Positions 9,174 to 19,393 of a stretch of DNA of 64,000 nt are shown here, one piece after another; positions within the stretch are counted from its first letter, which is position 1; every line of letters begins with the position of its first letter. This DNA comes from Tsukamurella spumae. GTDB lineage: Bacteria > Actinomycetota > Actinomycetes > Mycobacteriales > Mycobacteriaceae. The notes beneath the pieces are model-generated. The model did no database searches, was not told the origin of the DNA, and was given only the letters and a program-made list of their open reading frames with translations. Both the position numbers and the translations under genes were made by a program. The DNA lies in the NCBI RefSeq assembly GCF_012396015.1, contig NZ_JAAXOQ010000009.1, positions 1-64,000 of the forward strand, written 5' to 3'.

Positions 9174-10198
9174 CGGGCCTGTCCGATCAGTCGGAGGACC
9201 TTGACCATGCCGGGCGAGAGGTCCTGGCCGCCGGCGCCGGTCACGGAGTCGAGCCGGACGACGGGCTTGTCGAGGAACGGGACCAGGTTCTTGTTCACCA
9301 GGATCGATCCGCCGTGGATCGCCGTGCCCAGCGACACCATGTCGGCCGTGAGCAGTTCGAACAGGTCCGACGAGCTGTTCATGAGCGGGATCAGCCACGT
9401 GCCCTGCTGCAGCATGCTGCCGACGGCGGGCAGCAGGGCGCCGATGTTCGACATCATCTTGCCCTGATTGCGCCAGTACTTGAGGTGGTAGGGCGTCAAC
9501 GTGTCTTTGAAGTTCTTCTCCTGCTTGGCCAGTCGGTCCGCCGTCTCCGTGGCGGAGTCGAGAAGCCGGTTGACCTCCGCGGTCGACGACCCGATGCCCG
9601 TGACATCGCGGCTGAGCTGATCGGAGAGCTGCTTGAACTGCGGACGGTCCTTGGGCACCGCGGTGTTGAGCCGGTTGATCGTGCGGCTGATCTCCTGCAC
9701 CGAGCCGCTGCCGAAGTAGTCCGCCAGGATGGTGAGCGTGCTCTCCACCGAGCGGGGCGGGCTCGTCTGGGACAGGGGCACGACCGAACCCGCGCGCAGC
9801 GGCGTCGCGGAGCCGCTCGGCGTCGCCGGCGCCTCGAGCCGGACATAGGCCTCGCCCAGCAGGGTGTCCTGCAGGACCGACGCGTGGATGTCCGAGGGCA
9901 GCTCGACCGATTTGTCCACCCGGACGGTCACGGTGGCCGCATCATCGCCGAGGTCCACGGCCTTGACCCGGCCGACGGTCAGTCCGCCGAGCGAGATCCG
10001 GGCGCCGATGGGAAGGTTCAGGACGTCGGCGAACTGCAACTTCACGTCGTACTGGTCGCCACCGCCGATCGGGTTGCGCATGTCCATGTTCGCCGGGCTC
10101 ACCGTGCAGCCGGCGAGCAGCACGCCCGCCGTCAGCGCGATCGCCGCGGCGACCGACCGGGGGAGCCAGCGGACGGGCTTCCGAGTGCCGAACATCAT
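9170..10198 (-). CDS. mce4E: MCE-family lipoprotein E
   Basis: A 342-residue MCE protein with a type II signal peptide: basic n-region, hydrophobic core and a lipobox VLLAGC with Cys near residue 30. The fifth subunit is the lipoprotein in mycobacterial mce operons. The MCE domain follows (about residues 45-125, GARISLGGLTVGRV). Its stop overlaps the mceF start, and its ATG overlaps the mceD stop, so it is translated from the polycistronic message. Confidence 0.92.
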   Translation of the reverse strand: MMFGTRKPVRWLPRSVAAAIALTAGVLLAGCTVSPANMDMRNPIGGGDQYDVKLQFADVLNLPIGARISLGGLTVGRVKAVDLGDDAATVTVRVDKSVELPSDIHASVLQDTLLGEAYVRLEAPATPSGSATPLRAGSVVPLSQTSPPRSVESTLTILADYFGSGSVQEISRTINRLNTAVPKDRPQFKQLSDQLSRDVTGIGSSTAEVNRLLDSATETADRLAKQEKNFKDTLTPYHLKYWRNQGKMMSNIGALLPAVGSMLQQGTWLIPLMNSSSDLFELLTADMVSLGTAIHGGSILVNKNLVPFLDKPVVRLDSVTGAGGQDLSPGMVKVLRLIGQAR

Positions 10199-11280
10199 CG
10201 ACCTCCCTGCAGGGGCAGCTGGAGCAGGTTGACGGTGGCGGTCTGCGCCTTGCCGGCGACGACCGAACAGCTGCCGGGCGCCTGGGCGTTGATGCTCGCG
10301 CAGAGCTTCGCCGGATCAGCGGTCGCGACCGTGGTGACGGGTACACCGGCGACGGTGCTGGGCGCCTCGTCGCCGCCCCGGGGCAGGTACGGCGCGATCT
10401 GCGAGCCGAACACCGGGAGCGTCCGTGCGAGCGCCTCGTTCGAGCGCACGCCGGTGGCCGCGAGTCGGACGGCGTCCGCGGCCATCGTGCCGCCGGGCCG
10501 CAGGATGCTGCCGTAGCGGCGCATCGCGTCGTCGCCCACCAGGACGAACACCGGGAGCGCCTGGAAGATCTCCGATACCGCGGGGAAGGTGACCTTGCCG
10601 TACTGGTCCAGCACGTTGCCCGCGTGCTGCAGGGTGAGCAGCAACTCGCCCCACTGGGAGTCCATGCTCTGCATCAACGGTCGGAGATCGCTCACCACGG
10701 TCGTCACATCGCCGAGGAATCCCGCCGGATCGCTGAGCAGCGTGGAGAGATTGGTCAGCGAGCGCGAGGCCTGCGGCGGCACCGACGGGCCGACCTCCGT
10801 ATCGAGCCGGGTGAGGAGCTTGCCCAGGTCCGCGGAGGCCCCGCCCTCGGTGACCGAATCGACCAGCCGGGTTGCCGCGGAGGTGGTCTCGGAGATCGAC
10901 TTCGGCGTCGCGGTCCGGTCGCGGGCGATGCACGTCCCGGGGGAGAGCGTCGCGCCGGACGAGTAGTTGCCGACCAGCTCGAGTGATCGGTCCGCGAGGA
11001 TCGAGATCGAGCGGGTCACGGCCTTCACGGTGGCCGGAAGGGTGCGCCCGGAGACGTCGAAGGTGACCTTCACGCCGTCGCCGTTCGGCTCGACCTTGCG
11101 CACCGAACCGATCTTCACGCCCATCTGGGTGACGTCGTTGTTCGGGGAGAGGCCGATGCCGTCGGCCAGATAGGCGCACTGGGTGGTGGAAGCAGCTGCG
11201 GCAGTGCCGATCGCGGTGGGCACGGTCGCGGCGACGAGCGCCGCGGCCGCCGCGATCAGGGAGATCCTCGCGGGGCGCAT
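10195..11280 (-). CDS. mce4D: MCE-family protein D
   Basis: A 361-residue secreted or anchored MCE subunit with an Ala-rich N-terminal hydrophobic segment (residues 6-31). The MCE domain (about 33-110) is unusual in containing an early Cys (TQCAYLADG) and a second Cys in SPGTCIA, possibly a disulfide. The C-terminus carries another Cys pair (KLCASINAQAPGSCS). The remainder is helical, as in other MCE tunnel subunits. The start ATG overlaps the mceC stop as TGATG. Confidence 0.9.
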   Translation of the reverse strand: MRPARISLIAAAAALVAATVPTAIGTAAAASTTQCAYLADGIGLSPNNDVTQMGVKIGSVRKVEPNGDGVKVTFDVSGRTLPATVKAVTRSISILADRSLELVGNYSSGATLSPGTCIARDRTATPKSISETTSAATRLVDSVTEGGASADLGKLLTRLDTEVGPSVPPQASRSLTNLSTLLSDPAGFLGDVTTVVSDLRPLMQSMDSQWGELLLTLQHAGNVLDQYGKVTFPAVSEIFQALPVFVLVGDDAMRRYGSILRPGGTMAADAVRLAATGVRSNEALARTLPVFGSQIAPYLPRGGDEAPSTVAGVPVTTVATADPAKLCASINAQAPGSCSVVAGKAQTATVNLLQLPLQGGR

Positions 11281-12272
11281 CAGCAGCTCACCGTCGCCGT
11301 CGGGAAGCAGAGGCGGCTGGCCAGCACCGTGTCCGGTGACATGGGCTTGCCCTGCTTCTCCAGGGTCTTCTGCATGGTGTCGATCGTCTTCTGCAGCTCG
11401 GCGATCATCGCCGGGATGGTCACGTTGGTGGTCTTCAGCGCGGACTCCATCTTGGTGAAGGCATCGCCGAGGGTGTCGCGGTACTTCCAGTACAGGTCGA
11501 GGAAGGGCTTGATCTTGCCGAACATCCCGTCGAGGCCCTGGTAGGCGATGCCGAAGTTCGCGGCGGTCTGATCGAGCGTCACGATCGCCAGCGACGCCTT
11601 GTGGATCATGTTCATGATGGTCTCGCGCTGCTTGGCGAAATCGGTGGTGTACTGCGTGCTGATGTTGATGATCCGGCCCACCTGATCGCGCTGGTCGGTG
11701 AGCTGCCCGACCAGCGAGTTAACGCCCTCGACGATGTTGTCGACGGATCCCGGGTTCGAGTCGAGGCCGGTGCTCAGCGCCTTGATCGACGCGGCGAGTT
11801 GCGTCCGGTCGACCGGGACCAGCTTCTCGGGCGTGTCCTGCAGCAGGTCGCCGATGCTGTACGGCAGTTCCACCCGGGTGCGGGGGATCGGCTTGTCGCC
11901 CAGGGCCGCCCGGCCGGCGGAGGTGACCGCCACGTAGAAGCCGCCGGCGACGGTGAGCATGCGGACGGAGACCGAGGTTTGGTCGCCCACGAACACGGAG
12001 TCGTCGATGCGTGCCGTCACCTCGACGTCGTCCTTGCGCAGGTCCACCGAGGAGATCGATCCGATGCGCACGCCCGAGGCGCGCACCTCGACGCCGGGCT
12101 TGATGAGCGCCGCGTCCTGGGTGACGAACATGATCTCCTTCTGCCCCGGCGGGCGCAGGTACACGTACGCCAGGCCCGCCGTGAGTAGCAGGGCCACCGC
12201 CACGGCGATCGCGCCGATCCGCGTGCTGCGGTTGATGAGTCCGCGCCAGGGCGGACGTCCGGTGAAGATCAT
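11280..12272 (-). CDS. mce4C: MCE-family protein C
   Basis: A 330-residue MCE subunit. A cytoplasmic basic start (MIFTGRPPWRGLINRS) precedes one membrane helix (about residues 18-38) and the MCE domain (about 45-125, PGVEVRASGVRIGSISS). The long helical C-terminal region ends in two Cys (SRLCFPTATVSC). I use the ATG at 12270-12272, which overlaps the mceB stop (ATGA); a longer upstream reading would run through the end of mceB. Confidence 0.9.
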   Translation of the reverse strand: MIFTGRPPWRGLINRSTRIGAIAVAVALLLTAGLAYVYLRPPGQKEIMFVTQDAALIKPGVEVRASGVRIGSISSVDLRKDDVEVTARIDDSVFVGDQTSVSVRMLTVAGGFYVAVTSAGRAALGDKPIPRTRVELPYSIGDLLQDTPEKLVPVDRTQLAASIKALSTGLDSNPGSVDNIVEGVNSLVGQLTDQRDQVGRIINISTQYTTDFAKQRETIMNMIHKASLAIVTLDQTAANFGIAYQGLDGMFGKIKPFLDLYWKYRDTLGDAFTKMESALKTTNVTIPAMIAELQKTIDTMQKTLEKQGKPMSPDTVLASRLCFPTATVSC

Positions 12273-13273
12273 TTCAGGCACACCGTCACATTCGTTCCAC
12301 CGGTCAGCACGGTGACCTTGTTCGGGAGTTGCGCCGTGCCCTTCGAGCACGGCGCCGGCGGCGCGCCGAGCAGGGCGGCGACACCGGTGAACAGTCCGGG
12401 CAGCTTGCCCATGGCTTGGACGGCCGCGCCCGGATCCTTGAAGGCCGTGCGGACGAGGTTCTCCACGTCGAGGTCCTTGGACAGGCCGAGTGCGGTGAGC
12501 ACCCGGTTGGTCGCGGCGCCGAACCCGGGGCCGTAGGTGGCGGTGCGCCGGAACTCGTCGAGATTCTCGAGCACCTTCGTCAGCAGCAGGTCGAAGTTGA
12601 CGATGAACTCCACGACCTGCGGCGAGTAGTCGTTGATCATGTTCGCGACCCGGGTCACATTGTCGATGAGGGTCTTGATCACGGTCTGCCGGTCGGCCAG
12701 GTTGGCGGTGATCCTGTCGATCGCCGCGAAGGTCTGCGCCGCGGTGGTGTCGTCGCCCTGCAGGAGACCGAGCAGGTTACGAGTGAGATCGTTGACGTCC
12801 TCGGGGCTCAGCGTGCGCAGCACGGGCGCGAGACCGTTGAACAGCGTCGTGATGTCGAACGACGGGGTGGTGCGGCCCATCGGGATCGTCGAGGTGGGCA
12901 CCCCGCCGGCGGAGGAGCCGGGTTGGACCTCGATGAACCGCTCTCCGGTGAGGTTGCGGTACTTGACCGCGATCCGCGTGGTCGACGTGACGGGGTGGTC
13001 CTTCTGCGCCGAGAAGCCGACCACCGCCTCGTTGCCGTTCCCATCGGCCGCGCTGCGGACGTCGACGGAGGTGACCTTCCCGACGAGCACGCCGCGCAGC
13101 CGCACGTCGCTGCCTACGCGCAGGCCCGACGCGTCGGACAGATGCGCCTCGTAGTCGCGGGTCTCGCCGCCCGCCGGATTGCGCAGTGCGGCGAAGATGC
13201 CCGCGGCGACGACCAGCGTGACGATGAGCGCGATGGCCAGTGTGATGGCGGCGCGGGTGTTCTTCGCGCGCAT
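12269..13273 (-). CDS. mce4B: MCE-family protein B
   Basis: A 334-residue MCE subunit with a hydrophobic anchor at residues about 9-30 and the MCE domain at about 38-120, containing SDVRLRGVLVGKVTSV. The helical stalk follows. Near the C-terminus lie APPAPCSKG and a final VTVCLK, giving two Cys. One base separates its ATG from the mceA stop. It is part of the eight-gene permease-plus-six-MCE operon. Confidence 0.9.
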   Translation of the reverse strand: MRAKNTRAAITLAIALIVTLVVAAGIFAALRNPAGGETRDYEAHLSDASGLRVGSDVRLRGVLVGKVTSVDVRSAADGNGNEAVVGFSAQKDHPVTSTTRIAVKYRNLTGERFIEVQPGSSAGGVPTSTIPMGRTTPSFDITTLFNGLAPVLRTLSPEDVNDLTRNLLGLLQGDDTTAAQTFAAIDRITANLADRQTVIKTLIDNVTRVANMINDYSPQVVEFIVNFDLLLTKVLENLDEFRRTATYGPGFGAATNRVLTALGLSKDLDVENLVRTAFKDPGAAVQAMGKLPGLFTGVAALLGAPPAPCSKGTAQLPNKVTVLTGGTNVTVCLK

Positions 13274-13274
13274 G

Positions 13275-14306
13275 TCAGCGGCCCCCCTCGAGCACTGAGG
13301 CGGCTGCCGGGATGCGGTCGGCGATGATGTTCATGCGCAGTGCGGTGCCCTCCGGGACGGTGATGAAGGCGTTGTTCAGGCCGGTGATCAACGGGACGAT
13401 CTGGCGCGGGACGCTGACGGTGCGCATCACCTTGGTGGTGCTGTCCATGATGACGCGCAGGAGGACGGTGCCGGAGGTGAACTCGGCCTCGTGCGAGCCG
13501 AACATGTCGGCGAGCGGGGTGAAGAAGCCGGTTCCCAGCAGGGTCGCCGTCTTGTCGATCTTGTCGTAGTTGTTGACGATGTAGTCGAGGGACCCGGCGG
13601 CCTCGCCGCCGCGCATCTGGGGGACGAACCACCCTTCGAAGGCGCCCTCGACCAGGCCCGGCACCCCGTCGAGCGTGGTGCGCACGGTGTGCAGTGTGGT
13701 CGCGATGGGGACCTTGACCGTCAGTGCGTTCTGCTGCTCGACGGAGAACGCGACCTGCAATAGCGGGGTGATGGCCTGCGTGTACGCGGTGGCCTTCTTG
13801 GTGACCTCGATGAGCTTCGGCGTCATCACGCCGGAGACGGAGACCGCGCTCCGGGTGAGCAGGTCCGAGATGGTGTCGTTGCTCGACATGGGGCGCAGAG
13901 TGCTGCCGGAGCGCAGGTCCCCGCCGCCGCTCCCCGGGACCAGGGCCATCTCGGTGACGCCGAAGTAGTTGCCGGGCTGGTAGCGCACCGACAGCGCGTC
14001 GGTCAGGCCGCGGATGCTTCCGCGATCCAGCCGGACCGCGACCTTGGCCTGGCCCGCGCGGGGGATCACGACGGACTGGACCTCGCCGATCGGGACGCCC
14101 CGGAGCGTGACCCGCGTGCCCGCCTTCACGCCCGGACCCACGTCCGCGGATTCGACGGTGACCGCGAGGCGGCTGTCCGATGCCGGAATGCGGGAGGAGA
14201 TGAAGCCGGCCAGGGCCGCCACCAGGATGGCCGCGACCGTCGCGGCGCCCACGACGAAGAAGACCCGCTGTTGGCGTTGCGGTGTGCCACCGAGCAATTC
14301 GTACAC
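13275..14306 (-). CDS. mce4A: MCE-family protein A
   Basis: A 343-residue MCE subunit, the first of six. A short cytoplasmic segment (VYELLGGTPQRQQ) precedes one membrane helix (about residues 15-38) and the MCE domain (about 45-125, GTRVTLRGVPIGEVQSV). I choose the GTG at 14304-14306 because a GGGGGAG ribosome-binding site sits just upstream, immediately after the yrbE4B stop; longer readings in this frame overlap yrbE4B. The protein is about 60 residues shorter than M. tuberculosis Mce4A, so subclass identity is inferred from the KstR context rather than length. Confidence 0.87.
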   Translation of the reverse strand: MYELLGGTPQRQQRVFFVVGAATVAAILVAALAGFISSRIPASDSRLAVTVESADVGPGVKAGTRVTLRGVPIGEVQSVVIPRAGQAKVAVRLDRGSIRGLTDALSVRYQPGNYFGVTEMALVPGSGGGDLRSGSTLRPMSSNDTISDLLTRSAVSVSGVMTPKLIEVTKKATAYTQAITPLLQVAFSVEQQNALTVKVPIATTLHTVRTTLDGVPGLVEGAFEGWFVPQMRGGEAAGSLDYIVNNYDKIDKTATLLGTGFFTPLADMFGSHEAEFTSGTVLLRVIMDSTTKVMRTVSVPRQIVPLITGLNNAFITVPEGTALRMNIIADRIPAAASVLEGGR

Positions 14307-14314
14307 GGCTCCCC

Positions 14315-15184
14315 CTAACCCTTGAACACGATCTCGGGCGTGATGCCCCACATCACGATGGTCATGATGAAGTCGAGCGTCAGCACGGTGACGAGGCTCG
14401 CGCGCACGGCGCGGCCGCTCGCGAGGCCCACGCCCTCCGGGCCGCCCTTGGCGAAGTACCCGTAGTAGCAGTGGATGATCGTGACGGCCGCGCAGAACAC
14501 GAGGGCCTTGACCGTGGACAGCGCGATATCGCCGGGGCTGAGGAACTGCTCGAAGTAGTGGTTGTAGGTGCCCTGGGCCTGGCCGTGGAAGACCACCACG
14601 ATGAGCTTGCAGGTGAGGAAGCTCAGCAGCAGCGTCAGCAGGTACGCGGGGAGAACCACGACGATGCCGGCGATCAGGCGGGTGCTGACCACGTACGGGA
14701 TCGAGCGGATGCCGAGTGCTTCCACGGCGTCGATCTCCTCCGCGATCCGCATCGAGCCGATCTGCGCGGTCATCCGGCAGCCGGCCTGCGCGGCGAAGCC
14801 GATGCCCGCGGAGATGGGGATCATCTCGCGGATGTTCGCCAGGCCGCCGATGACGCCGGTGAGGGGGCCGAAGCCGATGAGGTTCAGGCCGGCGTAGGCC
14901 TCGATCGCGACGGCGGCGCCGCTGGCGGCGCCGAGGATGACCATCATGACGACCACGCCGCCGTCGACGATCACCGACCCGCGGCCCCACGCGAGCTGCT
15001 TGAGTACCCGCGAGGTCTCCCCGCGGTACCTCTTGAGCGCGAGGGGAACCAGGTAGATCGACTGTGCGACGAAGACGACGGCCTCGCCGATCCGGGCGAC
15101 GAGTCCCGCGGGTCTCGAGGCCAGTGCGCTGCGTTTCGTCGCCGTCTCGGGTGCCTCGGCGGGAGCGGGCGTGTTCGTGGTCAT
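14315..15184 (-). CDS. yrbE4B: YrbE-type ABC permease B
   Basis: A 289-residue MlaE/YrbE-family inner-membrane permease. It has five to six hydrophobic segments and the conserved REMIPISAGIGFAAQAGCRMTAQ region with the EEIDAVEALGI coupling helix. Together with YrbE4A it forms the membrane core on which the six MCE subunits dock; the ATPase (MceG) is not encoded in this window. Its ATG lies one base after the yrbE4A stop. Confidence 0.93.
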   Translation of the reverse strand: MTTNTPAPAEAPETATKRSALASRPAGLVARIGEAVVFVAQSIYLVPLALKRYRGETSRVLKQLAWGRGSVIVDGGVVVMMVILGAASGAAVAIEAYAGLNLIGFGPLTGVIGGLANIREMIPISAGIGFAAQAGCRMTAQIGSMRIAEEIDAVEALGIRSIPYVVSTRLIAGIVVVLPAYLLTLLLSFLTCKLIVVVFHGQAQGTYNHYFEQFLSPGDIALSTVKALVFCAAVTIIHCYYGYFAKGGPEGVGLASGRAVRASLVTVLTLDFIMTIVMWGITPEIVFKG

Positions 15185-15185
15185 C

Positions 15186-16004
15186 TCACGCCACCTGACT
15201 CGGGAAGAACATCGTCTGCAGCTGGGTCAACCCCAGGAAGGACAGGAAGATCAGCGTGATCGACAGCACCACCGAGGAGTTCACACCGTCGGCGACGCCG
15301 CGCGGGCCGCCCGAGGCCTCCAGGCCGCGGAGACCGGCCACCAGGCCGACGATCATCGCCCCGGTCTCGGCCTTGAGCACTGCGAAGGCGAGGTCCGACG
15401 GTGCCGAGAACGCGCCGAACGACGACCAGAATCCGCCGGAGCTGAGCCCGAACTGCCACACCGAGACCGTGAGCGCGACGATCATCGCGACCGCGACGAT
15501 CGCCACGAGCAGCATCGGTGCGATGAGCATCAGCGCGAGCACGCGGGGAGCGATGAGCCGCGCGACCGGGTCGACGCCCATGACCTGCATGGCCTGCAAC
15601 TCCTCGCGCACCGTACGGGAGCCGAGGTCCGCCGCGATGGCGGAGGCGCACACGCCGCCCAGCAGCACGCCGGTGGCGAGCGGCGCACCCTGGCGGATGA
15701 TGCCGATGCCGCTGGCCGCGCCGACCAGGGAGTTCGCCCCGACGGTGTCGACCAGGGCGCCGACCTGCACCGATACCACCGCGCCGAACGGGATCGCGAC
15801 CAGGATCGCGGGCAGGGTGGTCACTCGAAGCAGCGTCACCGCCTGCGTGATCGTCTCGCCGACCGCGAAGTTCCGTTTCAGGACACCGCGCACCGTCCAC
15901 GTGATGATCTGCCCGGCCAACAGGACCGATCGGCCAACCGTGGACAGGCTCTTGGTGAAGATCGCCGCCAACTGATACAGCCGGTACAGCGTCGCGGCCC
16001 TCAT
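15186..16004 (-). CDS. yrbE4A: YrbE-type ABC permease A
   Basis: A 272-residue MlaE-family permease with five or six membrane helices. It has the diagnostic CASAIAADLGSRTVREELQAM motif and a VMGVDPVARLIAPR coupling segment. It is the first full gene of the MCE operon. Its ATG (16002-16004) overlaps the stop of a possible nine-codon upstream reading frame (16001-16027). The operator-like sequence at 16084-16097 places it under KstR. Confidence 0.93.
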   Translation of the reverse strand: MRAATLYRLYQLAAIFTKSLSTVGRSVLLAGQIITWTVRGVLKRNFAVGETITQAVTLLRVTTLPAILVAIPFGAVVSVQVGALVDTVGANSLVGAASGIGIIRQGAPLATGVLLGGVCASAIAADLGSRTVREELQAMQVMGVDPVARLIAPRVLALMLIAPMLLVAIVAVAMIVALTVSVWQFGLSSGGFWSSFGAFSAPSDLAFAVLKAETGAMIVGLVAGLRGLEASGGPRGVADGVNSSVVLSITLIFLSFLGLTQLQTMFFPSQVA

Positions 16005-16027
16005 GCCGTGCCTGACGAACGCGCCAT
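16001..16027 (-). CDS. Possible nine-codon leader ORF coupled to yrbE4A
   Basis: An ATG (16025-16027) opens an eight-residue frame, MARSSGTA, whose TGA overlaps the yrbE4A ATG as ATGA. A purine-rich GGGAGAGGGA element lies about six bases upstream of this ATG, whereas yrbE4A itself has no comparable ribosome-binding site. Ribosomes could therefore load on the leader and re-initiate on yrbE4A. No homologue is known to me; it could be coincidence. Confidence 0.3.
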   Translation of the reverse strand: MARSSGTA

Positions 16028-16083
16028 CGTCTGTCCCTCTCCCTGAATTATGGGAAGGAGCGTATCAACAGTCGGGCAGAAAT

Positions 16084-16097
16084 AGTACGTGTTTCAG
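16084..16097. promoter_or_regulatory. KstR-like operator before the mce operon
   Basis: TAGTACGTGTTTCA matches the KstR consensus TnnAACnnGTTnnA at all fixed positions but one (T for A at position 4). It lies 80 bases upstream of yrbE4A, in the gap after kstR, and would put sterol import under the same repressor as hsaE. Confidence 0.6.
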
Positions 16098-16134
16098 TTT
16101 TTCGGTGTGGGACCTGTCGTGAACAGGTGTTTTG

Positions 16135-16761
16135 TCAGTCTTTGATCAAGAGGTCGACGGCCACGGAGAGGCGCTTCTGCACCTCGGTGGCGGATGCGCG
16201 ATGGGTGACCCAGGCGACGAGGTTCGCCATCCACACATCGGCGATGAGGTGGAAGGTGTCGCGTTGACGATCGTCCGGGTCCGCCACGCCGAGCGCGTGC
16301 GCGAACATGTCCTCGAGCAGGCGGCCCACCCGCTCCACCTCGGCGGCGGCCGTCGCGTCCGCGAACATGAACGCCCGCACCATGGCCTCGGTCAGCAGGG
16401 GTGCCCGCTGCAGTGCCTCGGTGTTGCGGTCCAGCACGAACATCAGCCGCTCGGCCGGCGTATCGCCGGGGATCTGCACCTTCCCGATCCGCTCGCCCGC
16501 CCGCTCGAACTGGCTGACCAGGCCCGCGACCAGGAGGTGCACCTTCGACGGGAAGTATCGGTACAGCGTGCAGAGCGCGACGTCCGCCTTCTTCGCCACC
16601 GCGCGCATCTGCACCGCGTCGTAGCCGCCCTTACGGGCCAGCGCCAGCGTGGCGTCGATGATGCGCTTGCGCCGCTCGCGCTGCTCCGCGGTGTCGAGGT
16701 CCTCCCGCGGCGGAGCTGCGGTGGCGGTAGCGGTAGCGGCGGGGATGCCTTCGGGCGGCAT
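16135..16761 (-). CDS. kstR: TetR-family steroid-catabolism repressor KstR
   Basis: A 208-residue TetR protein very close in its HTH to mycobacterial KstR. The segments QRERRKRIIDAT, GGYDAVQMRAVA and TLYRYFPSKVHLLV are near-identical in my recollection of the family, as are PLLTEAMVRAFMFAD and RASATEVQKRL in the ligand domain. KstR represses cholesterol uptake and ring/side-chain genes and is released by a 3-oxo-cholestenoyl-CoA thioester. The gene sits upstream of the mce operon and has its own operator-like site at 16837-16850, so negative autoregulation is expected. The N-terminal 18 residues are a poorly conserved Ala/Thr-rich extension. Confidence 0.92.
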   Translation of the reverse strand: MPPEGIPAATATATAAPPREDLDTAEQRERRKRIIDATLALARKGGYDAVQMRAVAKKADVALCTLYRYFPSKVHLLVAGLVSQFERAGERIGKVQIPGDTPAERLMFVLDRNTEALQRAPLLTEAMVRAFMFADATAAAEVERVGRLLEDMFAHALGVADPDDRQRDTFHLIADVWMANLVAWVTHRASATEVQKRLSVAVDLLIKD

Positions 16762-16836
16762 GAGTGGTCACCTCTGGATCTCGTCGGCCGCCGGTCGATG
16801 GTCCGGGCGGTCGGTCGCGTTTGATGTCGCGACAAT

Positions 16837-16850
16837 TGAAACAGGTTTTC
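16837..16850. promoter_or_regulatory. KstR-like operator before kstR
   Basis: TGAAACAGGTTTTC matches TnnAACnnGTTnnA except for the last fixed base. It lies 75 bases upstream of the kstR start in the 146-base gap between kstR and rmlB, consistent with autorepression. Confidence 0.6.
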
Positions 16851-16907
16851 GGCCCGGACCTGTGCGGTCCGCGATGGTTCGGTCGAAGATCACACGATTT
16901 TCCGGCG

Positions 16908-18822
<1,915 letters not shown>

Positions 18823-18826
<4 letters not shown>

Positions 18827-19392
18827 ATGTGCGGGAGCTGTCGATCGCCGGCGCGTTCGTTCTCGATCCGATCGTCCGCCCGGACCCGCGCGGCGAGTTC
18901 TTCGAGCTGTTCAAGGGAACCGCCTTCCGCGCGGCCACGGGGCACGATCTGGTGGTCGCCCAGACCAACGTGTCCGTCAACCGCGTGGGCGCGGTCCGCG
19001 GCATCCACTATGCGGATGTCCCTCCGGGGCAGGCGAAGCTGGTCGCGTGTCTCCACGGATCCATCCTCGATGTGATCGTCGACCTGCGCGTCGGATCGCC
19101 CACCTTCGGTGCCGTCGAGACGGTGCGCCTCGACTCCGAGGCGCACCGCACGGTGTACCTCGCGGAGGGGCTGGGGCACGGTTTCTGCGCCCTGACCGAC
19201 GGTGCCGTGGTCGCGTATCACGTGTCGTCCGAGTACAACCCGTCCGCCGAGCACGGCGTGGATCCGCTGGACCGGGAGCTCGCGATCGCCTGGCCGGACG
19301 ACGTCCCGCCGATCCTGTCCGAGAAGGACACGGCGGCGCCGTCGCTGGCCCAGGCGCTGGCAGCGGGTGCGCTGCCGCGGTGGCTCGGCTGA
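18823..19392 (+). CDS. rmlC: dTDP-4-dehydrorhamnose 3,5-epimerase RmlC
   Basis: A 189-residue cupin-fold epimerase catalysing the third step of dTDP-L-rhamnose synthesis. Family motifs are [11 protein letters not shown], the catalytic His in [27 protein letters not shown], and [10 protein letters not shown]. The ATG overlaps the rmlA stop, so rmlA and rmlC are translationally coupled. The final reductase RmlD is not in this window. Its stop lies one base from the stop of the convergent sigma-factor gene. Confidence 0.94.
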
Positions 19393-19393
19393 A

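Noticed and set aside
16113-16129. ACCTGT...ACAGGT inverted repeat just after kstR, considered as a second KstR site or terminator
   Set aside because: It lacks the AAC-GTT spacing of KstR boxes and the 6-bp stem is weak; I could not decide a function.
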